From Methylibium sp035476815 (GTDB lineage Bacteria > Pseudomonadota > Gammaproteobacteria > Burkholderiales > Burkholderiaceae_C): 64,000 nucleotides of DNA. This document shows, piece by piece, positions 43,023 through 51,015 of this stretch. The translations under genes and the position numbers were made by a program. The notes beneath the pieces were generated by a model. The model had not been told where the DNA came from. It saw nothing but the letters and a program-made list of their open reading frames with translations, and searched no databases. The stretch spans positions 15,197 through 79,196 of the forward strand of contig DATILD010000036.1 in assembly GCA_035476815.1 (NCBI GenBank), in the 5' to 3' direction. Each line of letters begins with the position of its first letter. Position 1 is the first letter of the stretch.

Positions 43023-45773
43023 ATGAGCGACTCACTTGATGGCGGCCTGCTGCTGGTCGATGGTTCCAGCTATTTGTATCGGGCGTATCACGCGCTGCCC
43101 GACCTGCGCAACCCGGCCGGCGAGCCCACCGGCGCGGTGCGCGGCATGGTGGCGATGCTCAAGAAGCTGCGCGACGAGCATCCGTCGGCGCACGCGGCCT
43201 GTGTCTTCGATGCCAAGGGCAAGACATTTCGTGACGACTGGTACGTGGAGTACAAGGCCAACCGCGCCTCGATGCCCGAGGACCTGGCCAAGCAGATCGC
43301 CCCCATCCACGAGGTGGTCAAGCTGCTCGGCTGGCCGGTGCTCGAGGTGCCGGGCATCGAGGCCGACGACGTGATCGGCACGCTCGCCCGCGCCGCCGCC
43401 GCGCGCGGGCAGCAGGTGCTGATCTCGACCGGCGACAAGGACCTGGCGCAGCTGGTCGACGGGCGCGTCACGCTGATCAACACGATGAGCAACGAGCGGC
43501 TCGACAGCGCCGGCGTGCAGGCGAAGTTCGGCGTGCCGCCGGAGCGCATCGTCGACTACCTGACGCTGGTCGGCGACGCGGTCGACAACGTGCCGGGGGT
43601 CGAGAAGGTCGGTCCGAAGACGGCCGCGAAGTGGCTGGCCGAACTCGGCTCGCTCGACGGCGTGATGGCCGCGGCCGAGTCGATCAAGGGCGTGGCCGGC
43701 GAGAACCTGCGCAAAGCGATGGACTGGTTGCCGACCGCCAAGCGCCTCGTTACCGTCAAGACCGACTGCGAGCTGCCGCTGCCGGGTTGGCCCGCCGACG
43801 GGGCCTGGGACGCGCTGGCCTGGCGCGAGATCGATCGCGAGGCGCTGCTGACCTTCTACGCGCGCAACGACTTCCGGGCCTGGAAGCAGGAGCTGGCGGG
43901 GGACGCCGCACCGGCCACCGCCGAGCCCGGCGAGGTCGCGCCGATGCCTGCCGCCACCGCGCCGCTCGCCACCCACTACGAGACCGTGCTGACGCGCGAG
44001 GCCTTCGAGCGCTGGCGCGCGCGCATCGAGGCGGCCGAACTGGTCGCGCTCGACACCGAGACCGATTCGCTCGAGCCGATGCGCGCCCGCATCGTGGGCC
44101 TGAGCTTCAGCGTGCAGGTCGGCGAGGCCTGCTACATCCCGCTGACCCACAACTACCCCGGCGCACCCGACCAGCTGCCGCTGGACGAGGTGCTGGCTGT
44201 GCTGAAACCCTGGCTCGAGGACGCGTCGCGCGCCAAGCTCGGCCAGAACATCAAGTACGACTCGCATGTGTTCGCCAACCACGGCATCGCGGTGCGCGGC
44301 TATGCGCACGACACGCTGCTGCAGAGCTACGTGCTCGAGGCCCACAAGCCGCACAGCCTGGAAAGCCTGGCGAGCCGCCACCTGAACCGCCGCGGCCTGG
44401 CCTACGAGGACGTGGCCGGCAAGGGCGCGCAGCAGATCCCGTTTGCCCAGGTCAGCGTCGAGCGCGCGACCGAGTACTCGGGCGAGGACAGCGACATGAC
44501 GCTGCATGTCCACCAGCTGCTGTGGCCGCAGCTCGAGGCCGAGCCCAGGCTGCGCGAGGTCTACGAGCGCATCGAGCTGCCGGCCTCGCGCACGCTGCTG
44601 CGCATCGAGCGTCACGGCGTCCTGATCGATGCGGGTCTGCTGGCGCGCCAGAGCCAGGAGCTGGCCGAGCGCATGGTCGCGCTCGAGCGCGAGGCGCATG
44701 CGCTCGCGGGCCAGCCCTTCAACCTGGGATCGCCCAAGCAGATCGGCGAGATCCTGTTCAACAAGCTCGGCCTGCCGGTCAGGAAGAAGACCGCCAGCGG
44801 TGCGCCCAGCACCGACGAGGACGTGCTCACCGAACTGGCGGCCGACTACCCGCTGCCGGCCAAGCTGCTCGAGCACCGCGGCCTCGCCAAGCTCAAGGGC
44901 ACCTACACCGACAAGCTGCCGCAGATGGTGAACCCCGCCACCGGTCGCGTGCACACCAACTACGCGCAGGCGGTGGCCGTGACCGGGCGGCTGGCGAGCA
45001 ACGACCCGAACCTGCAGAACATTCCGATCCGGACCAAAGAGGGCCGGCGCGTGCGCGAGGCCTTCGTCGCGCCGCCCGGCCACCGCATCCTGAGCGCCGA
45101 CTACTCGCAGATCGAGCTGCGCATCATGGCCCACATCTCCGAGGATCCGGGGCTTTTGCGCGCCTTCGCCGAGGGCCTGGACGTGCACCGCGCCACCGCC
45201 AGCGAGGTGTTCGGCGTGCCGGTGGCCGAGGTCAGCAGCGAGCAGCGTCGCTATGCCAAGGTCATCAACTTCGGCCTGATCTACGGCATGGGCGCGTTCG
45301 GGCTGGCGAGCAACCTCGGCATCGAGCAGAAGGCCGCCAAGGACTACATCGAGCGCTACTTCGCGCGCTTCGCCGGCGTGAAGCGCTACATGGACGAGAC
45401 GCGCGCCTCGGCCAAGGCCAAGGGCTATGTCGAGACCTACTTCGGGCGGCGCATCTACCTGCCCGAGATCAACGGCGGCAACGGCCCGCGCCGCACCGGC
45501 GCCGAACGCCAGGCGATCAATGCGCCGATGCAGGGCACCGCGGCCGACCTGATCAAGCTGGCGATGGTGGCGGTGCAGGACGCGCTCGACACCGAGGGCC
45601 GCGCGACGCGGATGATCATGCAGGTCCACGACGAGCTGGTGTTCGAGGTGCCCGAGGCCGAGCTCGACTGGGCCCGCGCCGCGGTCCCGCGCCTGATGGC
45701 GGGCGTGGCGCGGCTGAAGGTGCCGTTGCTGGCCGAGGTGGGCGTCGGGGCCAACTGGGACGAGGCGCATTGA
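43023..45773 (+). CDS. polA: DNA polymerase I
   Basis: Pol I fills gaps and removes RNA primers. The 916-residue protein has all three domains: 5'-3' exonuclease (1-290; LLLVDGSSYLYRAYHAL, STGDKDLAQLVDGRV, GDAVDNVPGVEKVGPKTA), 3'-5' exonuclease (about 320-520; VALDTETDSLEPMRARIVG, so the metal-binding DxE is kept) and polymerase (ADYSQIELRIMAHIS, the O helix RRYAKVINFGLIYGMGAFGL, VHDELVFEVP). The start at 43023 gives MSDSLDGGLLLVDGSS. Divergent from the DUF2782 gene. Confidence 0.97.
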   Translation: MSDSLDGGLLLVDGSSYLYRAYHALPDLRNPAGEPTGAVRGMVAMLKKLRDEHPSAHAACVFDAKGKTFRDDWYVEYKANRASMPEDLAKQIAPIHEVVKLLGWPVLEVPGIEADDVIGTLARAAAARGQQVLISTGDKDLAQLVDGRVTLINTMSNERLDSAGVQAKFGVPPERIVDYLTLVGDAVDNVPGVEKVGPKTAAKWLAELGSLDGVMAAAESIKGVAGENLRKAMDWLPTAKRLVTVKTDCELPLPGWPADGAWDALAWREIDREALLTFYARNDFRAWKQELAGDAAPATAEPGEVAPMPAATAPLATHYETVLTREAFERWRARIEAAELVALDTETDSLEPMRARIVGLSFSVQVGEACYIPLTHNYPGAPDQLPLDEVLAVLKPWLEDASRAKLGQNIKYDSHVFANHGIAVRGYAHDTLLQSYVLEAHKPHSLESLASRHLNRRGLAYEDVAGKGAQQIPFAQVSVERATEYSGEDSDMTLHVHQLLWPQLEAEPRLREVYERIELPASRTLLRIERHGVLIDAGLLARQSQELAERMVALEREAHALAGQPFNLGSPKQIGEILFNKLGLPVRKKTASGAPSTDEDVLTELAADYPLPAKLLEHRGLAKLKGTYTDKLPQMVNPATGRVHTNYAQAVAVTGRLASNDPNLQNIPIRTKEGRRVREAFVAPPGHRILSADYSQIELRIMAHISEDPGLLRAFAEGLDVHRATASEVFGVPVAEVSSEQRRYAKVINFGLIYGMGAFGLASNLGIEQKAAKDYIERYFARFAGVKRYMDETRASAKAKGYVETYFGRRIYLPEINGGNGPRRTGAERQAINAPMQGTAADLIKLAMVAVQDALDTEGRATRMIMQVHDELVFEVPEAELDWARAAVPRLMAGVARLKVPLLAEVGVGANWDEAH

Positions 45774-45810
45774 GGGCCGCGGTCGTCGACCCGGCCGGCG
45801 GCGTGTGCTG

Positions 45811-47778
45811 ATGCAGGCACTGCCGCGGCGCGGCTACCGGGCGGACATCGACGGCCTGCGGGCCGTCGCCGTGCTGCTGGTGCTGGTGTTCCACTTCGAC
45901 CTGCTGGCCGCCGGCAAGGCGGGCTTCGTCGGCGTCGACGTGTTCTTCGTGATCTCGGGCTACCTGATCACGGGCATCGTCTGGCGGCAGCTGGAGCGCG
46001 GCGAGTTCGGCCTCGCGGCCTTCTATCGCAACCGCGTGCGGCGCCTGGCGCCGGCGCTGCTCGCCGTGCTGCTGCTCACGCTGGCGGCCGGACTCGCGCT
46101 GCTGCTGCCGCACGAGCTGCTGGAGCTGGGCCGCCAGGCGCTGGCGTCGCAGTTCTACCTGGCCAACCTCTACTTCTGGCGCAACGTCAGCTACTTCGGT
46201 CTCGGCGCGGACTCGGTGTTCCTGCTGCACACCTGGTCGCTGGCGGTCGAGGAGCAGTTCTACCTGCTCTATCCGCTGCTGCTGCTGGCCGTGCACCGCG
46301 GGCTGCGCCGCCATCTCGGGACGGTGCTGGTGGTGGCCTTCCTGTTGTCGTTCGCGCTGAACCTGGCCTTCGTCGAGCGCAAGCCGGAGGCGACCTTCTA
46401 CCTGCTGCCGACCCGCGCCTGGGAGCTGCTGGCCGGGGCGCTGCTGGCCGCCAGGCCCGCCGCGGCACGCTGGATGACGTCGGCGCGCATCGCGGCGGCG
46501 ACGGGTGCGGCGGGTATCGCCCTGATCGCCGCCGCGGTGCTGAGCTACAGCGAGGCGACGCGCTTCCCCGGCCTGTTCGCGCTGCTGCCGGTGCTCGGGG
46601 CCGTCGGGGTGATCCTCGCCGGCAGCGGCGGCCGCGGGCCGGTCGCCGCGCTGCTGTCGCGCCCGGGGGTCGTCTACATCGGGCGCATCTCCTACCCGCT
46701 GTACCTGGTGCACTGGCCGATGCACGTGCTCGCGGGCCTGTGGCTCCAGAACGACTACACGTGGCCGCTGCGCGCGGCCCTGTTCGTCGCCGCCTTCGTG
46801 CTGGCCGCACTGATCCATCACCTGGTCGAGGAGCCGATACGCCGGCGGCGCGTGCTGGCGGGCGACGGGCGCCTGCTGGGCGGCTATGCCGCCGGCCTGG
46901 CCGGGACGGTGCTGGTGTTCGCGGCCGTGCAGCACAGCGGCGGACTGCCGCAGCGCTTCGCACCCGAGGTCGTCGCGCTCGCCGCGCAGGCGGCCGACCG
47001 CTCGCCGCCCTTGAGCGAGTGCGAATTCAGCGTCGTGGCCGGGGCCGCGGCCGTCGGGCGCTGCCGCCTCGGCGCGCCCGGTGCCGCGGCACGCTGGCTG
47101 GTCTACGGCGATTCGCACGCCTGGGCCGCCCACGACGCGTTCGACCGCTGGCTGGCGCTGAAGGGCGAGGCCGGCTACTTCGTGTTCCGCCACGCCTGCC
47201 CGCCACTCGACGGGGTGGACCTGTTCCGCGACCGCGGCGAGTGCCGTGCGTTCAACCGCGCCGTCGCGGCCTTTCTCGACGCGCACCGCGAGGTCGACCA
47301 TGTGCTGCTGGTCTCGACCTGGCGGCAGGCGGCCGAGGGGCTGCTGACGCGCTCCAGCGACGCCCTGGCGACCCAGGACGAGTCGCTGCGCCTGTTCGAC
47401 GCCGGCTTTGCCGCCACCCTGTCGGCGCACCACGCGCGGGGCCGGCAGGTCTACGTCTGGGAGCCGGTCCCCGGGGCGCTCGCGAACGTGCCGGCGGCGG
47501 CGGCGCGGGCCACGCTGCGCGGGACCGTGCCGGCGCTGGAGCCGAGCCTCGACGCCTACCGCGCGGAGTTCGCGTTCTTCTTCGCGGCGCTCGAGCGCCA
47601 GCGGGGCCTGGTCGCGGCAAGCTTTGCGCCGTCGCGGGTGCTGTGCGCGACCGGCCGCTGCGCGGTCAGCGTCGACGGCCGGTCGGTCTACTTCGACAAC
47701 AGCCATGTGGCCCGCTCGTCGGCGCCGCTGTGGGTCGAGATGATGCGGCGCGCCGAACCGGGGGCGGGGCGGCCCTGA
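45811..47778 (+). CDS. OafA-like acyltransferase with C-terminal SGNH domain
   Basis: A 655-residue protein: about ten membrane helices of the acyltransferase-3 family (1-370; YRADIDGLRAVAVLLVLVFH with the catalytic-type His, and GFVGVDVFFVISGYLITGIV), then a periplasmic SGNH domain (about 390-655; WLVYGDSHAWAAHDAF with the Ser, and VYFDNSHVARSSAPLW with the Asp-His pair). Such proteins O-acetylate surface polysaccharides or LPS. Which glycan is modified is unknown. ATG at 45811 is preferred; a GTG at 45805 is in frame. It begins 37 bp after polA. Confidence 0.88.
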   Translation: MQALPRRGYRADIDGLRAVAVLLVLVFHFDLLAAGKAGFVGVDVFFVISGYLITGIVWRQLERGEFGLAAFYRNRVRRLAPALLAVLLLTLAAGLALLLPHELLELGRQALASQFYLANLYFWRNVSYFGLGADSVFLLHTWSLAVEEQFYLLYPLLLLAVHRGLRRHLGTVLVVAFLLSFALNLAFVERKPEATFYLLPTRAWELLAGALLAARPAAARWMTSARIAAATGAAGIALIAAAVLSYSEATRFPGLFALLPVLGAVGVILAGSGGRGPVAALLSRPGVVYIGRISYPLYLVHWPMHVLAGLWLQNDYTWPLRAALFVAAFVLAALIHHLVEEPIRRRRVLAGDGRLLGGYAAGLAGTVLVFAAVQHSGGLPQRFAPEVVALAAQAADRSPPLSECEFSVVAGAAAVGRCRLGAPGAAARWLVYGDSHAWAAHDAFDRWLALKGEAGYFVFRHACPPLDGVDLFRDRGECRAFNRAVAAFLDAHREVDHVLLVSTWRQAAEGLLTRSSDALATQDESLRLFDAGFAATLSAHHARGRQVYVWEPVPGALANVPAAAARATLRGTVPALEPSLDAYRAEFAFFFAALERQRGLVAASFAPSRVLCATGRCAVSVDGRSVYFDNSHVARSSAPLWVEMMRRAEPGAGRP

Positions 47779-47836
47779 CGGGCGGCCTCGCGGGGCCGCC
47801 GGCGTCCGTGGCTTCACCGAAGCGTCACGCCGCCGA

Positions 47837-47862
47837 CGCGGCGGCGTCACGCGGCGGCGTCA
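47837..47862 (+). repeat. Two tandem 13-bp repeats ending in GTCAC
   Basis: CGCGGCGGCGTCA occurs twice in tandem (47837-47849 and 47850-47862) directly before the start region of the phosphoesterase gene. The 13-bp period differs from a Pho box. Role unknown. Confidence 0.5.
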
Positions 47863-47874
47863 CGATGCCGGCTC

Positions 47875-48882
47875 ATGCGATGGAGTGCCTTGTCCTTTCG
47901 GGCCTGGAGCGGGCGGGCGGCGGCCTTGCCGCTGCTGCCGCCGGCCGGCGTGCCGGGCCCGGCCGGAGCGGCCGACGATCCGCCCGACGGCGCCAAGCTG
48001 CGCGTGCGCAGCGTCTGGATCTCCGACGTGCACCTGGGCACCCCCGGCTGCCAGGCGGCCGCGCTGCTCGACTTCCTGAAGGCGGTCGACAGCCGCCACC
48101 TCTACCTGGTCGGCGACATCATCGACGGCTGGCAGCTGCGCCGCAGCTGGTACTGGCCGCAGGCCCACAACGATGTCGTGCAGAAGCTGCTGCGCAAGGC
48201 GCGCAAGGGCACGCGCGTGGTGTTCGTGCCGGGCAACCATGACGAGTTCGCGCGCAAGTACGTCGGCCACGACTTCGGCGGCATCCAGGTCGTGGAGGAC
48301 TGCATCCACACCACCGCCGACGGCCGGCGGCTGTGGATCACCCACGGCGACTACTTCGACGGCGTGATCCAGTGCGCCAAGTGGCTGGCCTATGTCGGCG
48401 ACTCGGCCTACGAGCTGACGCTGAGGCTCAACCGCCACTTCAACTCGCTGCGCGCGCGGCTCGGGCTGCCGTACTGGAGCCTCAGCAAGTACCTGAAGCT
48501 CAAGGTCAAGCGCGCGGTCAGCTTCATCGGCGACTTCGAGCAGGCGGTCGTGCGCGAGGCCCAGCGCCGCGGCGTGCACGGCGTCGTCTGCGGGCACATC
48601 CACCACGCGGAGCTGCGCGAGATCGACGGCATCACCTACGCCAACGACGGCGACTGGGTCGAGAGCCTCACGGCCCTGGTCGAGCACTTCGACGGGCGGC
48701 TCGAGATCGTCGACTGGAGCCGCCGCGGTTCAGAAGTCGACGACCAGCCCGGCGTGGATCACCAGCGGGTCGAGGGTGACGTCGGCGCTCACCGGCGCGC
48801 CGCCCAGCGCCGGGAGCGTGCCGCGGGCCTTGGTGTCGAGGAAGAGCTTCTTCACGTCGAGGAACAACCCCAGCCGGGGTGA
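47875..48882 (+). CDS. UDP-2,3-diacylglucosamine diphosphatase-like metallophosphoesterase
   Basis: A calcineurin-type phosphoesterase of the LpxH-like family. It has the five metal-binding blocks SVWISDVHLGTPGCQAAALL, YLVGDIIDGWQLRRS, VVFVPGNHDEFARK, LWITHGDYFDGVIQ and GVVCGHIHHAELREI. Length is 335 residues, but the conserved part ends near residue 283 (EIVDWSRR); the last 50 residues are read from the antisense strand of ompW and look like read-through. The first 40 residues are also variable, so the start is uncertain. The enzyme would act in lipid A synthesis or a related lipid-sugar hydrolysis; whether it is the main LpxH cannot be told. Confidence 0.82.
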   Translation: MRWSALSFRAWSGRAAALPLLPPAGVPGPAGAADDPPDGAKLRVRSVWISDVHLGTPGCQAAALLDFLKAVDSRHLYLVGDIIDGWQLRRSWYWPQAHNDVVQKLLRKARKGTRVVFVPGNHDEFARKYVGHDFGGIQVVEDCIHTTADGRRLWITHGDYFDGVIQCAKWLAYVGDSAYELTLRLNRHFNSLRARLGLPYWSLSKYLKLKVKRAVSFIGDFEQAVVREAQRRGVHGVVCGHIHHAELREIDGITYANDGDWVESLTALVEHFDGRLEIVDWSRRGSEVDDQPGVDHQRVEGDVGAHRRAAQRRERAAGLGVEEELLHVEEQPQPG

Positions 48883-49407
48883 CAGCCGGACGTCGACGCC
48901 GGCCTGCACGATGCCGCCCCAGGCGTTGTCGACCTCGAGCTGCGCGATCGAACCGTCGCGGTCCTCGAAGACCATGTAGTAGACGGCGCCGGCGCCCAGA
49001 TAGGGCCGCAGCGCGCCGCCGGCGTTGAACTGGTACTGGCCGGTCAATCCGAGCGGGCCGTACTTGACGCGACCGAGGCGGCCGAACGGCGCCGCCGCGC
49101 CGCTGCCGCTGACGTCGGTCGTCGGCGGGATGCCGAGCGTCAGGCCGGCCGACCAGTTCGGACCGACGCGGTAGCCGATCTCGGCGAGCAGGGCCGTGTC
49201 GTCCGACAGCTCGGCGCCCGCGCCCGGGACGGCCGCGCCGCCGACGCTCAGTCTCACGGTCTCGTCCCACGCGATGCGGCCCGGGCCGACACGCAGCCGC
49301 CAGTCGCCGCCGTCGGCATGGGCCGAGGGCATCAGACCGGCCAGCGCGAGGCTGGCGGCGAGGGCGGTGGCAAGGCGGCGCAGGCGGGTATGGGGGTCGG
49401 GTCTCAA
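48730..49407 (-). CDS. OmpW-family outer-membrane protein
   Basis: A 225-residue outer-membrane barrel. It has a signal peptide (LATALAASLALAGLMPSAHA) and then OmpW features: GDWRLRVGPGRIAWDE, GYRVGPNWSAGLTLGIPPTT, LTGQYQFNAGGALRPYLGAG and the terminal VIHAGLVVDF with C-terminal Phe. OmpW forms a small hydrophobic channel. TTG at 49407 is chosen as start because CGGAG precedes it at the right distance and no ATG fits the signal peptide. The last 153 bp overlap the phosphoesterase frame on the other strand. Divergent from the porin gene. Confidence 0.85.
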   Translation of the reverse strand: MRPDPHTRLRRLATALAASLALAGLMPSAHADGGDWRLRVGPGRIAWDETVRLSVGGAAVPGAGAELSDDTALLAEIGYRVGPNWSAGLTLGIPPTTDVSGSGAAAPFGRLGRVKYGPLGLTGQYQFNAGGALRPYLGAGAVYYMVFEDRDGSIAQLEVDNAWGGIVQAGVDVRLSPRLGLFLDVKKLFLDTKARGTLPALGGAPVSADVTLDPLVIHAGLVVDF

Positions 49408-49821
49408 CGGGTTCTCCGAGGGTGGTCGTGGCGCGCCGGCGCGCCGGCGTGGGCCGAAGGATAGAGGCGAAGCGCGTGCCGCGGCATGCGCCCGCAAGCA
49501 TCGTGTCGGCGGCGCAGTTGCTTCATTCGGGGACGCGGGCTGTGACGGCAACTGCTCACTGTGTGCCGGCATTCCCGGACCCGGCGTGACATGGAGGGTG
49601 ACAGCTGCGCCGCCCTCGGGACGTAGTGCATGCCACAGGGCTGACAGGCCGCTGTCCGCGGCCCGCGGAAGCGCTCGATGTTGCACCGACGCGACGCATC
49701 GGCCCCGTCGTGGTGCACGCCATAACGTTTGGCATAGGCCTTGCACTACGATCGCTCAGCGCTGGCTTGCATGCGGGTCCAGAGCTAGAAAGATTCCATC
49801 CACACCGAGGAGACAATTCTT
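49408..49821. other. Intergenic region between ompW and the porin gene
   Basis: About 414 bp with no credible gene. TACGAT at 49747-49752 might be a porin -10, giving a leader of roughly 60 nt, but the -35 is poor. GAGGAGA before 49822 is the porin ribosome site. GC falls near the porin start. Confidence 0.4.
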
Positions 49822-50895
49822 ATGAAGAAGACTTTGATTGCGGGCGCCGCTCTCGTCGCACTGGCGGGCGTTGCGCAGGCGCAGAGCGTGACGATCTACG
49901 GCATCGTCGATGCGGGCATCGAGTACCAGAGCAAGGTCGCGACCGCCGGCGGCGACGACTCGCGCGTCAGCATGCAGAACGGCGGCATCCTGCCGAGCAT
50001 CTGGGGCTTCAAGGGTAGCGAAGACCTGGGCGGCGGCCTGAAGGCCGTGTTCAACCTCGAAGGCGACTTCGGCGCCGACACCGGCGCTCCGCGCTTCGGC
50101 GGTGCGCTGATGCTCTTCGGTCGTCAGGCCAATGTCGGCCTGTCGGGCGGCTTCGGCACCGTGCTGCTGGGCCGCCAGTACAGCCCGGCCCTCCTGGCCG
50201 AGCTGGGCACCGACCCGCGCGGCTACAAGGAGTCGTTCTCGTCCCTGCTGCCCTACGCCCTGGCGCAGAACCCGGCAGGCAACGGCATCACCGGCAACAA
50301 CTTCCTGGGCATCTTCACCGGGAACATGATCTCGTACACCAACGCCTTCGGCCCGGTCACGCTGCGCGCTGGCTACGGCCTGGGTGAGGTCGCCGGCGAG
50401 AACTCCGACGCCACCACGATCGCGCTGGGCCTGACCTACGCCGGCCCGGTCACGGTGTCGGGTACGTTCAAGCAGATCAAGGGCGCGGGCGGCACCGATG
50501 CGGAAACGCAGCGCGTCGGCCTCGGCGTCGCGGTCCCGCTCGGCGGCGTCACCCTCAAGGGTCTGTTCGCGATGACGAAGGCTGACGACGTGGCCGGCAC
50601 GGAAGTCAGCGACGCGACCTTGTTCGGCATCGGTGTGGACTGGGCCTGGAACCCGATGAACACGCTGACGGTTGCCTGGTACCAAGGTGACGACGACATG
50701 GCCACCGGCAAGACCAACGACCTCGTGATCAGCAACGACTACGCGATCTCGAAGCGCACGACGATCTACGCGCAGTACGTGTACGCCGACGTCGACTCGG
50801 GCGCCAACGTCGGCCTGTCGATCGCCGCCGACCGCGGCCCGATCGCCGGCGAGAAGACCTCGATCATCGGCCTGGGCATCAAGCACTCGTTCTGA
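49822..50895 (+). CDS. General porin, Gram-negative (GBP) type
   Basis: A 357-residue trimeric outer-membrane porin of the Burkholderiales type. Signal peptide MKKTLIAGAALVALAGVAQA is cut before QSVTIYGIVDAGIEY, the hallmark first strand. GSEDLGGGLKAVFNLEGDFG, GFGTVLLGRQYSPAL (base of the constriction loop L3) and the terminal IIGLGIKHSF with Phe follow. Its codons favour the most frequent C-ending forms, consistent with high expression. A GAGGAGA ribosome site precedes the start and a strong terminator follows. Confidence 0.94.
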   Translation: MKKTLIAGAALVALAGVAQAQSVTIYGIVDAGIEYQSKVATAGGDDSRVSMQNGGILPSIWGFKGSEDLGGGLKAVFNLEGDFGADTGAPRFGGALMLFGRQANVGLSGGFGTVLLGRQYSPALLAELGTDPRGYKESFSSLLPYALAQNPAGNGITGNNFLGIFTGNMISYTNAFGPVTLRAGYGLGEVAGENSDATTIALGLTYAGPVTVSGTFKQIKGAGGTDAETQRVGLGVAVPLGGVTLKGLFAMTKADDVAGTEVSDATLFGIGVDWAWNPMNTLTVAWYQGDDDMATGKTNDLVISNDYAISKRTTIYAQYVYADVDSGANVGLSIAADRGPIAGEKTSIIGLGIKHSF

Positions 50896-50916
50896 TCGAC
50901 TGGCTTCGCCATACGG

Positions 50917-50947
50917 AACGGGCCGCGCAAGCGGCCCGTTTTTCTTT
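50917..50947 (+). terminator. Terminator after the porin gene
   Basis: AACGGGCCGC (50917-50926) pairs perfectly with 50931-50940 across GCAA and is followed by a T-rich run (TTTCTTT). Confidence 0.9.
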
Positions 50948-50975
50948 ATCCCCTCGGCGATGCGGGCGCGTTCGG

Positions 50976-51004
50976 CTGTCACAAAGCTGCAAGCCCTCGT
51001 TCAT
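50976..51004 (+). promoter_or_regulatory. Pho box upstream of ppk1
   Basis: Three units CTGTCAC, CTGCAAG and CGTTCAT begin at 50976, 50987 and 50998, 11 bp apart. The first is a 6/7 match to the PhoB consensus CTGTCAT. The array ends 11 bp before the ppk1 ATG, so the promoter would have a very short leader. Confidence 0.6.
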
Positions 51005-51015
51005 AAACTCAAGCG

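Noticed and set aside
47824..47863. Pho box before the phosphoesterase gene
   Set aside because: GTCAC units recur every 13 bp, not 11, and the remaining positions do not match the PhoB consensus.
49720..49760. Defined sigma-70 promoter of the porin gene
   Set aside because: TACGAT has no acceptable -35 at 16-18 bp; I left it as a possibility inside the intergenic entry.
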